DNA of 64,000 nt from DATIRA01 sp963766505 (GTDB lineage Bacteria > Pseudomonadota > Gammaproteobacteria > Steroidobacterales > Steroidobacteraceae). This document shows, piece after piece, positions 52,502 to 63,405 of the stretch. Position numbers and translations under genes: made by a program. The notes beneath the pieces are model-generated. The model saw only the letters and a program-made list of their open reading frames with translations. It did not search any database and was not told the origin of the DNA. Position 1 is the first letter of the stretch. Each line of letters opens with the position of its first letter. Location: contig CAVYAL010000001.1 in assembly GCA_963766505.1 (NCBI GenBank), forward strand, positions 620,001 through 684,000, in the 5' to 3' direction.

Positions 52502-53800
52502 TCAGCAGAGCCGCCGGCCTTCGCGAACGAACTCGGCGAACCCGTCGCGGTCCTCCGATGCCTCGCCGATTCTTTGCATCCCCACTTCGAGATCCTCGAG
52601 CGCGGTGGCGACCGAGATGCGCAGGAAGTGGCGTCCCTCCGCACCGATCGCGCCGAAGGCCCGCCGGTCCAGTACCGCCACGCCGTACCTGAACAGCAGG
52701 AACATCTGCACCAGCGTCGACGGCGAACTGTACGGTTTCACCTCAGGGGACAGCTTGTCGTACAGCTCGAGCGCGCCGAGCCGCTCGCACAGCCCGCCGA
52801 TGTTCGGAAAGACATAGAACGCGCCCTTCGGCATCTGGCAACGGATGCCGTCGATGGAATTGAGGGCTGCCACGACGTAGTCCCTGCGCTGCTGGAACGC
52901 GCGCACCATGCGCTCGATCGTCGGCGGACTCTCCGGCGACTCGATCGCGATCTTCGCGCCCATCTGGTTGTAGCCGGCCACGCAGGAGAAGTAGTTGATG
53001 TTCAGCGTCTTGAACATCAGCGCCTCCTTCGCGGTGGGCAGCACGGCCCAGCCGATCCGCCCGCCAGTCCACGAGTAGGACTTCGATGCGCCGGAGGCGA
53101 TGATCGTCCGCTCGGCCATGCCCGGCACAGATGCGATCGAGAAGTGCCTGCTGCCGTCGAACAGGATGTTCTCGTAGATCTCGTCGGAATAAATCCGTAC
53201 GTCCACCGGAGCCCTGGAGAGGATCACGTCGGCGATGGACTCGAGCTGCGCGCGCGATGCGACCCCGCCGGTCGGGTTCGACGGGAAATTCAGGATGATC
53301 AGCTTCGTGCGCGGGGTGATCAGCGGCGCGAGGTCCTCGCCGTTGAACGCGAATCCCTTTTCCTCGTCGAGGTGCAGCGGGACCGGCTTGAGGCCCAGGT
53401 AACCGGTGAAGGACTCATAGATCGGGAAGCCCGGGCTCGGGTAAATCACCTCGTCGCCCGGATCGCAGTAGACCTCCTGGCTGAAGCCGATCGGTGGCTT
53501 GCCGCCCGGAAAGACCACGACCCGGTCCGGGGTCACGTCCAGCCCGCGCCGCGCACCCATCTCTGCCGCGATCGCCTCCCTGAGCGGCGGGATGCCCTGC
53601 GGATCCACGTAGTGAGTATTGTCCGCGTCGAGCTGACGCTTGACCTCCTCGCGAATGTACGGGGCGAGCGGGAAGTCGGGCTCACCAAGATTGCAGCGGA
53701 TCACCCTGCGGCCCGTGGCCGCCACCTCGTTGATGTAGGGGCCGACCTTGAATGCGTTCTCGGTGCCGATCTGCTGCACGCGTCTGGACAGAAGCGCCAT
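52502..53800 (-). CDS. pyridoxal-phosphate aminotransferase, class I/II
   Basis: PLP enzyme of fold type I (432 aa) that transfers amino groups between amino and 2-oxo acids. The Schiff-base lysine is Lys240 in ASGASKSYSWTGGRIGW; upstream NFPSNPTGG and YSDEIYENILFDG are hallmarks, as is the C-terminal FLRISVATALED. AAAGGAA precedes ATG. The Trp before the second Gly-rich part and overall length resemble aspartate/aromatic-type enzymes; the exact substrate is unknown. First gene of a likely operon with the transketolase-like and stress-protein genes. Confidence 0.88.
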   Translation of the reverse strand: MALLSRRVQQIGTENAFKVGPYINEVAATGRRVIRCNLGEPDFPLAPYIREEVKRQLDADNTHYVDPQGIPPLREAIAAEMGARRGLDVTPDRVVVFPGGKPPIGFSQEVYCDPGDEVIYPSPGFPIYESFTGYLGLKPVPLHLDEEKGFAFNGEDLAPLITPRTKLIILNFPSNPTGGVASRAQLESIADVILSRAPVDVRIYSDEIYENILFDGSRHFSIASVPGMAERTIIASGASKSYSWTGGRIGWAVLPTAKEALMFKTLNINYFSCVAGYNQMGAKIAIESPESPPTIERMVRAFQQRRDYVVAALNSIDGIRCQMPKGAFYVFPNIGGLCERLGALELYDKLSPEVKPYSSPSTLVQMFLLFRYGVAVLDRRAFGAIGAEGRHFLRISVATALEDLEVGMQRIGEASEDRDGFAEFVREGRRLC

Positions 53801-53942
53801 GGACCGTTCCTTTCGGGCCTCCCGAAACTGTCCAAGGGTAAGTCAGCGCGGCAGCGCTGGATATCGCCTACTGTACGTAGGCCGTGCGTACGGGCCGAAA
53901 CGCAGCGGTGCCCGGGACAGCCCTCCCCGAGCCTTCGATCGG

Positions 53943-54443
53943 CTAGCTGAGTTTCGTACGGGCGAGGCTCTCGAGCTTGGCGATGAACTCGCTTTCATCC
54001 TGGCTGACCAGCTTGCCGCCGAGACCGAGTATGTCGCCCTCGCGCGCAGCCTTCGCGACCCGGGTCGCCGTGGCCAGCACGAAATCGACGTAGCCGCTCA
54101 GGTCGTCCGGCGAGCCGTTCGCCGCAATCGCATCGAGCGCCCGGCCCATCGAGGCCAGCGCCTGCTCCTGCATCCGGGCCGGGGTCCGCTGGCTGTCCGG
54201 CAGCCCATGCACCAGGGCGCGGATCTCGTCCTGCGCCTTCATGATCTCGGTGCTGCCGGCGAGTTCGCGCAGCAGCGACTGCGTGCTGTGCATCCCCTCG
54301 GCGATGCCCATCAGGCCGGCCTTGCGCTCCAGCATCTCATCGAGCGCGCTGCCGCCTGCTCCCGATACCGCCAGCATCACCAGGTGAGGTGTATTGCGGA
54401 TCGCGTCCCAATCGACGTCCGTGAGCTTGTCCCGAGTCAACAT
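53943..54443 (-). CDS. conserved hypothetical cytoplasmic protein
   Basis: An all-helical soluble protein of 166 aa, not assigned to a family. No signal peptide or membrane helix. It is rich in Ala, Leu and acidic residues, with a Gly-rich spot VSGAGGSALDEML near 27-39 and regular helices to the end. An AAGGGGGG ribosome site precedes ATG 54443, supporting a real gene. It lies alone between the aminotransferase and PBP7 genes. Confidence 0.65.
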   Translation of the reverse strand: MLTRDKLTDVDWDAIRNTPHLVMLAVSGAGGSALDEMLERKAGLMGIAEGMHSTQSLLRELAGSTEIMKAQDEIRALVHGLPDSQRTPARMQEQALASMGRALDAIAANGSPDDLSGYVDFVLATATRVAKAAREGDILGLGGKLVSQDESEFIAKLESLARTKLS

Positions 54444-54570
54444 CGGCTGCTACCCCCCTTGCAGGTGCTTAGAGTTCTGAGGCATCGAGTCCGTAATCGG
54501 GCGCCCTGCCGTGCGCCACGAGCGAACTATGCCACAACTGCGGGGAGTCGAGAAAAAGGAGGCTCGGCCG

Positions 54571-55485
54571 TCACTCCCGCAGCAGCTGCGTGGTCGGCCC
54601 GAACGCGGAAACCGACGACGACCAGTCGCCCGCGACCTCGCGCTGCGACTCGAGCCAGGTGCGGATCCGCATCGCGTCCGCGATCCGCGTGAGCCGACCC
54701 AGCGAATTCAGCAGCACGATCACGACCGGGCGCTCGTCCACGACCGTCTGCATGACCAGGCATCGGCCCGCCTTCGATATGTAGCCGGTCTTCTGGACGC
54801 CGACGTCCCAGGCAGGATTCTCGACCAGCCTGTTCGTATTGCGGTACTCGAGGGCCTGGCGACCCAGGTACACGGTATGACTGTCATCAGTCGAAAAATC
54901 CCGAATGACCGGGTTCGCTGCGGCCGCGAGGACCAGCTTGGCGAGGTCCTCGGGGCTCGCGACGTTGCTGCTCGAGAGGCCCGTCGGCTCGACGAAGCGC
55001 GTCTTCTTCATTTCCAGCTCGGCGGCTTTGTCGTTCATGGCCTGCACGCAGGCCGGCAGACCGTCGGGATAATTGCGGCACACTGCGTGCGCGGCGCGAT
55101 TTTCGGACGACATCAGCGCGAGATGCAGCAGGTCCCCACGGCTCAAACTCGCGCCGGGGGCGAGGCGCGACCTGCCGCCAACGGTGCCGCGCACGTCGGC
55201 CGAGGTAATGGTCAGCAGTTCTTCCATCGGCTGGCCTGCCTCCAGCACGACCAGTGCGGTCATCAGCTTCGTGATCGAAGCGATCGGCGCAGGAACGCTC
55301 TCGTGCCGGGCAGCCAGCACCGATGAATGAGTCTCGTCGAGCACATAGAACGCCTGGGAGTGAACGTCCGGCTTCGTCTGCAAGGGCACGGTGCTTTCCG
55401 AGGCAGCGAGGGCGGAGATCGGAGCCAGGGCCGTTCCCAGGCTGAACGCCAGCGCCACCAAGCGAACTGTGCTGCAAAAGTGCAT
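54571..55485 (-). CDS. pbpG: D-alanyl-D-alanine endopeptidase, PBP7 type
   Basis: Periplasmic peptidoglycan endopeptidase (304 aa) of the S11 class. Signal peptide about 1-28. The three active-site motifs are intact: SITK (70-73), SEN (127-129) and KTG (232-234). It lacks the C-terminal membrane-binding domain of PBP5, which fits PbpG. ATG 55485 is chosen since AGGAGG lies 11 bases upstream; GTG 55497 is too close to it. It would cut DD cross-links, complementary to the LD-transpeptidase farther left. Confidence 0.9.
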   Translation of the reverse strand: MHFCSTVRLVALAFSLGTALAPISALAASESTVPLQTKPDVHSQAFYVLDETHSSVLAARHESVPAPIASITKLMTALVVLEAGQPMEELLTITSADVRGTVGGRSRLAPGASLSRGDLLHLALMSSENRAAHAVCRNYPDGLPACVQAMNDKAAELEMKKTRFVEPTGLSSSNVASPEDLAKLVLAAAANPVIRDFSTDDSHTVYLGRQALEYRNTNRLVENPAWDVGVQKTGYISKAGRCLVMQTVVDERPVVIVLLNSLGRLTRIADAMRIRTWLESQREVAGDWSSSVSAFGPTTQLLRE

Positions 55486-55650
55486 TGGGGCTGTCACCTC
55501 CTGCCGAACGATCCGCGCCCCGGGGAGGCCACGTCGGGCCCGCAGAAACCGGAACTGCGTGAAGGGTAACGGATCAGCGCGCCTCGTGAAGGTGAAATGA
55601 CTCGCAGATTCGCAGCCATCCCCGCTCGCATGACTGTCCTCGCGCCCGGC

Positions 55651-58347
<2,697 letters not shown>

Positions 58348-58427
58348 GCGCTGGAAACCTCTGCCGACGGACGGGACCTGTCGCGCATAGGCTGACTCGC
58401 CGCTCGGCCGCCGTCGATCAGGTTAAG

Positions 58428-58769
58428 TCACGACGTCCGGCTCTTGCCGAGCAGCACTTCGTTGATGTCACCCCTGGCCTGAAAGCTGACGACGAGCAGG
58501 TAGGCGGCCAGGAACAGGCCGCCACCGACGAAAGCCAGCGCGCCAAGCGCGAGACCCGGCCCCGAGAACCGGTGGCGCCAGGCCACCCACAGCCCGGAGA
58601 GCGTCAACAGGCTCATGAAATCCAGGTTGAACTGGCCAGGCCAGCCCATCGCCGCCATGTCGCCGAAGAAGACCCCGAGCAGACCGATCCCGTGGTTCGA
58701 GATCACGATCGCCGTATAGCCGGCGATGATCAGCCACAGGACTACCAACAGTGCGCGGAACGCGTTCAC
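58428..58769 (-). CDS. small integral membrane protein
   Basis: Inner-membrane protein (113 aa) with three or four helices: about residues 4-22 (FRALLVVLWLIIAGYTAIVI), 28-40, 47-62 and 73-95. The pattern WPGQFNLDFMSLLTLSGLWV, with polar Asn-Asp between helices, recalls DUF2834 proteins; this is a tentative match. GTG 58769 is the start because GGGGAG lies seven bases upstream. Function unknown. Confidence 0.68.
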   Translation of the reverse strand: MNAFRALLVVLWLIIAGYTAIVISNHGIGLLGVFFGDMAAMGWPGQFNLDFMSLLTLSGLWVAWRHRFSGPGLALGALAFVGGGLFLAAYLLVVSFQARGDINEVLLGKSRTS

Positions 58770-58845
58770 GGCAAGTCTCCCCAGTGGAATGGTTCGGAAC
58801 CGGGCGGGAAATCGTACAGGTTGCGGATTGAGTCCGGTGCCGCAA

Positions 58846-59544
58846 TTAGTCCGGTCGCCGCAGTCTCCTTCTGCGTACCGGCCGGGCCTCGCCATCGATC
58901 ACGCCGCCGGCGGGCGGCCTGAACATCGCCTTTGCCGTCCGCCCTACCATCCGGCAGACGACCGCGTCCAGCGACCCGCCGACCACACCACCGAGCAGCG
59001 GGACGGCCCTCGGGAACTTCAGCACGACCCGCTGCCCCATCCTGGCCAGCATCCGCGCTCCGATCCGCTTGTTGATCTCGACCAGCGCCCGACCGGGAAT
59101 CTGGTCCACGGCGCGCCGCGTCAGCCTGCCCTCGGCCTTCAGCCCCAGGTCCTTCATCGCTTCCCTGGCCACGTCCCCGGCGAGGCTCAGCAGGATCTTC
59201 GTGCGCACCCGCTCCGACCGCAGATCATGGCCGTAGATACTCGCGATAGCCCCGGCCAGCCGCGCCTGCAGCACCCAGGAGGCCGCCAGCGCAGCCGGGA
59301 TCGCGACCGGCAGCGTGATGAAGCCGCCGAGTCCGGTCAGGAATCCGCTCGTGAAGTTCTTGCGGGTTTCCCGGCGAACCATGGCCGCCACCCGCTCCTC
59401 GTCGTCCGCGTACCGGGGGTCGGCCAGGTATTGAGCCGCGAGATCCGCGGCACCGGTGAGCGGCCCCGAACCCTCGAGGCCCGCCTCGAGCAGCGCGTTC
59501 GCCAACCTGCTCGTCGCACCCGAGTCGCCCGCCGGTTCCGTCAT
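58846..59544 (-). CDS. EcsC family protein
   Basis: A 232-residue protein matching the EcsC family, named for a Bacillus gene beside an ABC exporter. It has the hydrophobic Gly-rich segment TSGFLTGLGGFITLPVAIPA near 65-84, the central QARLAGAIASIYGHDL, and a second Gly-rich part VPLLGGVVGGSLDAVVCRMV near 195-214. A GGGAG site precedes ATG. Function in Gram-negatives unknown. Confidence 0.84.
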   Translation of the reverse strand: MTEPAGDSGATSRLANALLEAGLEGSGPLTGAADLAAQYLADPRYADDEERVAAMVRRETRKNFTSGFLTGLGGFITLPVAIPAALAASWVLQARLAGAIASIYGHDLRSERVRTKILLSLAGDVAREAMKDLGLKAEGRLTRRAVDQIPGRALVEINKRIGARMLARMGQRVVLKFPRAVPLLGGVVGGSLDAVVCRMVGRTAKAMFRPPAGGVIDGEARPVRRRRLRRPD

Positions 59545-59571
59545 GCCCGCTCCCTGCGCTGCGGGAATGCG

Positions 59572-60384
59572 TCAGCGACAGTTCCCTTCGTTGATGCTGT
59601 CGATGTGCTTGATCCTGCCATCCTTCGTGACGCTCTGTATGCACTGGTGCGTACTCGCGTTGTACCAGGTGACGAAGGACTTGTTGCCCTGCTTGTAGCC
59701 GCCCGTGTCCTCGAAGCCTCGCGAACGCAGCGCAGAATCCGCGCTGGAAGCCCGGATCCCGACCAGGTCGTCCACCGAGACGTAGGGATGGTAGCCACTG
59801 TAACGGCCATCATACGGACGATAGCTCGTCTGCTCGTAACGCTGTCTCTGTCCCGCATTGTAGCCGTCCGAGTAAGCGGGCGAGTTCTGGTAGTTGTGGT
59901 AGGCCTGGTGATGGAGCCCGTCCCGATAACCCCGGTCGAATTCCGACACCGACTTCGAGTCCTGGCCGTGCTTGTCGTCGCGCTGGTGGGACTGGTGCGC
60001 CAGCACCGCCGCCCCGATCAGCGCAGCGGCGCCGATCGCGATCGCGGCCGAATTGTCGTTCTTCGCCGCTTCCTTGTGGTACTGGTTGCAGTCGGTGGCG
60101 CTCGTAACCATGAGTGCCTCGTACCTGCCGCCGGACGAGCGCGCCTGGATGCAGGTGAGCGAACTCGCCTGCCACCAGTATTCGAACTGCTTCCCGTTGT
60201 GATGGTCGGAGTGGATGCGCGTGTAGCCGCGGAACCTCAGTTGCTCGCTGCCCCACTCGGTACTCTGGTAAGGGATGTCGGTCAGATTGTCCGGGATATC
60301 GGCGATGGCCGGCGCAACGGCCATTGCCATGGAAAGGCCGCCGATCAGGCAGAATCTCGGGGACAGGCTCGACTTGGTGCTCAT
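59572..60384 (-). CDS. secreted protein with duplicated cysteine module
   Basis: Exported protein of 270 aa with signal peptide 1-29 (MAVAPAIA). The cysteine module appears twice: YWWQASSLTC...C (Cys78, Cys99) and TWYNASTHQC...C (Cys248, Cys269), each with 21 residues between cysteines. Before the second copy is a PASTA-like stretch VDDLVGIRASSADSALRSRG, as in the protein at 47599-48201. A central hydrophobic segment, SAAIAIGAAALIGAAVLA (112-129), could cross or dip into the membrane, followed by a Tyr/Gly-rich linker (GYRDGLHHQAYHNY). GGAGAG precedes ATG 60384. No known family; function unknown. Confidence 0.78.
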   Translation of the reverse strand: MSTKSSLSPRFCLIGGLSMAMAVAPAIADIPDNLTDIPYQSTEWGSEQLRFRGYTRIHSDHHNGKQFEYWWQASSLTCIQARSSGGRYEALMVTSATDCNQYHKEAAKNDNSAAIAIGAAALIGAAVLAHQSHQRDDKHGQDSKSVSEFDRGYRDGLHHQAYHNYQNSPAYSDGYNAGQRQRYEQTSYRPYDGRYSGYHPYVSVDDLVGIRASSADSALRSRGFEDTGGYKQGNKSFVTWYNASTHQCIQSVTKDGRIKHIDSINEGNCR

Positions 60385-60580
60385 GTATTCAGCTCTCCTC
60401 GTGCAGGACGGTCGTCGCATCAGCCTCGAAAGGGTGGGAATGACGCCAGCCAGATGCCGGCACGTCTATCCAGAAAGCGCACGTCTCCGGTGCCTAGCTC
60501 CAATGGCGGAGCCAGATTTGTCGCCTGGTCCTGCCAGGCCGGGCCGCTGAGATCGATCGGAACTGGAAACGCGTAGCAGG

Positions 60581-61066
60581 ATGAATCTGCCCGACGTCGA
60601 AACCCTGGTTCGCGCGCTGGCCCTGGAGCCACACCCGGAAGGCGGATATTTCCGCGAGACCTACCGGTCCGATCGCTTCGACGCGGCCGGCCGCTCGGCT
60701 GCGACGATGATCTATTTCCTGCTGCCGCGGGGACAGGTCTCGCGCCTGCATCGCATCGACGCAGACGAAGGGTGGCACCTCTACCTCGGCGGACCGCTCG
60801 AGATCTTCGAGCTCGACGAGCGAGACCCCGAAGGCGCACCGCGGGTCACCGTGCTGGGCCGAGACCTCGAGCGTGGCGAGTCGCCTCAGCACCTGGTGCC
60901 GGCCGGACGATGGTTCGGCGCAGCACTGTGCCCGGGCGCGTCTTATGCACTCGTCGGCTGCACGGTCGCGCCAGGCTTCGAGTTCTCGAGCTTCGAACTC
61001 GGCAGTCGAGCGGAGCTCGAGTCCCGCTTCCCCGCCGCGCTCGATCTGATCCGTCGGCTCACCTGA
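60581..61066 (+). CDS. cupin, DUF985 family
   Basis: Small beta-barrel protein (161 aa). The DUF985/cupin_5 pattern is plain: LALEPHPEGGYFRETYRS near the N-terminus, RLHRIDADEGWHLYLGGPLE in the middle and GCTVAPGFEFSSFELG near the end, with His/Glu residues that could bind a metal. Single gene; no operon partners. Its 3' end is followed by a 600-base spacer. Function unknown. Confidence 0.87.
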   Translation: MNLPDVETLVRALALEPHPEGGYFRETYRSDRFDAAGRSAATMIYFLLPRGQVSRLHRIDADEGWHLYLGGPLEIFELDERDPEGAPRVTVLGRDLERGESPQHLVPAGRWFGAALCPGASYALVGCTVAPGFEFSSFELGSRAELESRFPAALDLIRRLT

Positions 61067-61554
61067 CCACTCTGCGGTCGTCGACGCGAGCGCCACCGAG
61101 ATCAAGCCCGGCGCGCGCATGCCCTCCCAGATGCCACCGACGATTCTGCTCCGGGAGGACGAAGCGGCCCGCCGGTCCCTCGGCGGAAACGGGCTGCCCC
61201 GCCCCGCCGCTCCGTCCTCGAACCTGATTCTCCGAGTCCCGAGGCTCAGGGGATGAGCCCCCGAAGCCCGCGAGCCTGCCGGGCCGTCGCGATACGCTCT
61301 TTCATAATCCGGTGTTTTGCAGATTCGCGATTGCGCGCGTAAGCAGTTATGGCGTAGAAGTATCTTCAGTCCCACGTGTTGATGCCCGCTGGCGGCCGGC
61401 GACGCGGGGACCGAGCGAGCGGAGCACTGTGGATCCTCCTCCTGTCGGAGGTCCGTTCCTCGAGCCTGGCGTGCAAGGTGGCGCCCCGGGCAGCCTCGAT
61501 CAGCCATGCGCAAGCAGTGTCGCCTGGCAGCGGGGTGTGTAACCGACAGCCAGC
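61067..61554. other. long intergenic region without a recognised protein gene
   Basis: About 490 bases with no convincing coding frame. It contains an isolated AT-rich CATAAT at 61303-61308 and a hairpin GGATCCTCC/GGAGGTCC at about 61431-61454. It ends in a strong plus-strand terminator although no plus-strand gene is near, so a small RNA may be encoded in about 61310-61590. Confidence 0.5.
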
Positions 61555-61595
61555 AGGCCGAGCCTGGACTCACCGTCCGGCTCGGCCTTTTTTTC
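61555..61595 (+). terminator. strong intrinsic terminator, plus strand
   Basis: Perfect 10-base stem, AGGCCGAGCC at 61555-61564 and GGCTCGGCCT at 61579-61588, followed by a run of seven T, then CTTTT. It is almost 500 bases after the DUF985 gene and may terminate an unseen small RNA instead. Confidence 0.88.
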
Positions 61596-61610
61596 TTTTG
61601 GCAGCACGCG

Positions 61611-61641
61611 GAAAAGCAAAGCCCCGGCGCGAGGCCGGGGC
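61611..61641 (-). terminator. intrinsic terminator of the CHRD/PEP-CTERM gene, minus strand
   Basis: Stem GCCCCGGC (61621-61628) with GCCGGGGC (61634-61641) and a 5-base loop; read on the minus strand it is followed by TTTGCTTTTCC. It lies about 30 bases after the stop codon of the PEP-CTERM protein gene. Confidence 0.8.
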
Positions 61642-61668
61642 CGAGCCAAGACGAATCCCGATTGCTTG

Positions 61669-62251
61669 TTATCCGATCGCGCGGCGGCGCATCAGCCCCA
61701 GACCGGCCAAACCCAAGCCGAACAGCGCGAGCGTGCCGGGTTCGGGCACCGTCGGCGCACGCAGGAATCCGCGAATCTCGCCGCCGGGAAACTGTGTCGT
61801 GTGAATGTTCAGGTAGGTCGTGCCCGCATCGAAACCGGCAAGCAGCGTGGCCCAGGCGCTGGCGGGAGTTCCGCCGTTGTTGGTCGACGAACGACGGATT
61901 GAAGCTGCCGGCTAGCGTCATGTCGAAAGTCTGGTTGTAGCTGCCGGCGGTCACGCCGCTCGGGAAGCCCGGAAACGTCGGCGTAGTGCTTGCCACTCCC
62001 GCAGTACCGGGCGGAGCGACGCAGCAGTGAATGTGGGCCGCCGCCACGTTGCCGAGCAGGCCTGTGAAGTTCACGCCGACCGTCATCTGGTTCGCGACCG
62101 TATCGACGATCACCGTGGCAGTGCCCGTACCGGGCGACGCGTTGGGCGGGTTCTCGTTGGCACCACTGAGCGACGCGGTGTAGGTAATCGTTGCGCCCAT
62201 GGCCGGCATCGCGACGACGCAGGCAAGCAACCCGACGAGCTTGGTCTTCAC
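61669..62251 (-). pseudogene. CHRD-domain protein with PEP-CTERM sorting signal, one-base frameshift
   Basis: Secreted protein of about 193 aa if the frame is restored. GTG 62251 (AGGGAG nine bases upstream) begins a signal peptide ending in VVAMPAMG; the CHRD domain follows (ITYTASLSGANENPP, GNVAAAHIHCCVAPPG, TFDMTLAGSFNPSFV). Near 61881-61891 the frame shifts by one extra base. The continuation in the other frame is NNGGTPASAWATLLAGF, YLNIHTTQFPGGEIRGFLR and then the sorting tail VPEPGTLALFGLGLAGLGL with RRR, ending at TAA 61671-61669. Such tails are recognised by exosortase and later removed; no exosortase gene is in this window. Both halves are well conserved, so the break is recent or a sequencing error. 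Confidence 0.85.
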
Positions 62252-62443
62252 TCTGATGACTCCCTGGATACGGATGTGAATCGTTCTGGGCGGAGCAAGG
62301 CAATTTTCGAGCCAAGCTGGTCGGCCGGTAATCAATTCAAGGGCTTGGCACCGAGCGCCGAAAGGTCGCGTCGCAGGACAGGGCAATATGTAAAGAAAAT
62401 CGACATCGCCGACCCCGCGACCCGGCAGCCTGCAGTCATCGCG

Positions 62444-62956
62444 TCAGCCGCCGCACTCCCGGCGCAAGATCTCCCAGTGCTCGAGCTTCTGCTCGAACCG
62501 CATCGCGGCATACGCGGGACTCGTCGAGGGCAGTATCCTGCCGGGAATGTCCCGTCGGGACTTCGGCAGGCCTGGCAGCACGAGTCGCCTGTAGAGCTTC
62601 TCGGCCGTCTGGCCATTGAAGCAGATGAGCCGGATCCGGCGATGGGACCTCAGGAAACTGCCGAGGTCGTTCGGCACAACCGAAGCCGCGTCTATGGCTG
62701 CGTCGAGTGCGCCGGGGCGGTACGCGGCGTGGCACACGTCCCACAGCGCGACTCGGTGCTTCTTCAGGACCGCGAGTCGCGCCAGATATGCGAGCTCTGG
62801 ATACGCGCCAAACAGCTCCCCCATGATCGGCCAGAATGCATTGCGCGGCTGGGCGTAGTACTGCCGCATCTGCAGCGAGCGCGGGCCCGGCAGCGTGCCC
62901 AGGACCAGCACACGGGATTCGGCGTTGGCGACCGGCGGGAACCCGCGCGAGTGCAA
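62444..62956 (-). CDS. uracil-DNA-glycosylase superfamily, hypoxanthine (deoxyinosine) glycosylase type
   Basis: Base-excision repair enzyme (170 aa) resembling family 6 (hypoxanthine-DNA glycosylase), which removes deaminated adenine. Motif 1 is VLVLGTLPGPRSLQMRQYYA, followed by NAFWPIMGELF; the C-terminal motif LPSTSPAYAAM lies near 142-152. Start is TTG 62956 with GGAGGG six bases upstream. A missing asparagine in motif 1 is typical of this family as opposed to true uracil enzymes. Substrate preference inferred. Confidence 0.82.
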   Translation of the reverse strand: MHSRGFPPVANAESRVLVLGTLPGPRSLQMRQYYAQPRNAFWPIMGELFGAYPELAYLARLAVLKKHRVALWDVCHAAYRPGALDAAIDAASVVPNDLGSFLRSHRRIRLICFNGQTAEKLYRRLVLPGLPKSRRDIPGRILPSTSPAYAAMRFEQKLEHWEILRRECGG

Positions 62957-62987
62957 TCCCGGCCCTCCGGCCCTGCAATTCGGCCGC

Positions 62988-63200
62988 TCAGGCCTTCTTC
63001 AGGAAGCAGGTCTTCAGCACGATCGTATTGCGGCCCGAACCGCACTCGATCGCTTCCTCGTCGTCGTCGATCAACCGGATGTTCTTGAACACCGTACCGC
63101 GCTTCAGCGTGTCCGATGATCCCTTGACCCTCAGGTCCTGGATCACCTGCACGGCATCGCCGGTAATGAGTTCCTTGCCGTTGCTGTCTCTTACGATCAC
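62988..63200 (-). CDS. PhnA/YjdM C-terminal-domain protein
   Basis: A 70-residue protein matching the C-terminal domain of E. coli PhnA: DSNGKELITGDAVQVIQDL, then VKGSSDTLKRGTVFKNIRL and the ending TCFLKKA. The N-terminal zinc ribbon found in the 111-residue E. coli protein is absent. GTG 63200 (AGGAGGG six bases upstream) is the likely start; a second GTG at 63203 is adjacent. Function unknown; despite its name, PhnA is not needed for phosphonate use. Confidence 0.82.
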   Translation of the reverse strand: MIVRDSNGKELITGDAVQVIQDLRVKGSSDTLKRGTVFKNIRLIDDDEEAIECGSGRNTIVLKTCFLKKA

Positions 63201-63405
63201 CACCTGCCCTCCTGGAATCGAACCGCGCTGGCGCAACGGCCATGATGCCTGATTCCACGCGCAATTAGGGGTGCCTGCGCTGGCTGCACATACTTGCGCC
63301 GCTGGCTGTCGACAGCTGCGACGAGCTTGTCGGCGCCAGGATCACCCGATTACGGTACTGTCTCGCTGGTTACGACAGCCGGACGGGTGGCGTGAGAGGA
63401 AACAC

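Noticed and set aside
61246..61305. Short minus-strand frame starting MKERIATARQARGL, like the start of a phage-repressor helix-turn-helix
   Set aside because: It stops after 19 codons and neither following frame continues a helix-turn-helix, so chance similarity is more likely than a gene remnant.
60494..62386. Minus-strand open frame of 630 codons
   Set aside because: Only its beginning (from 62251) is real, namely the CHRD domain; after the frameshift near 61885 it runs out of frame through a terminator and antisense to DUF985.
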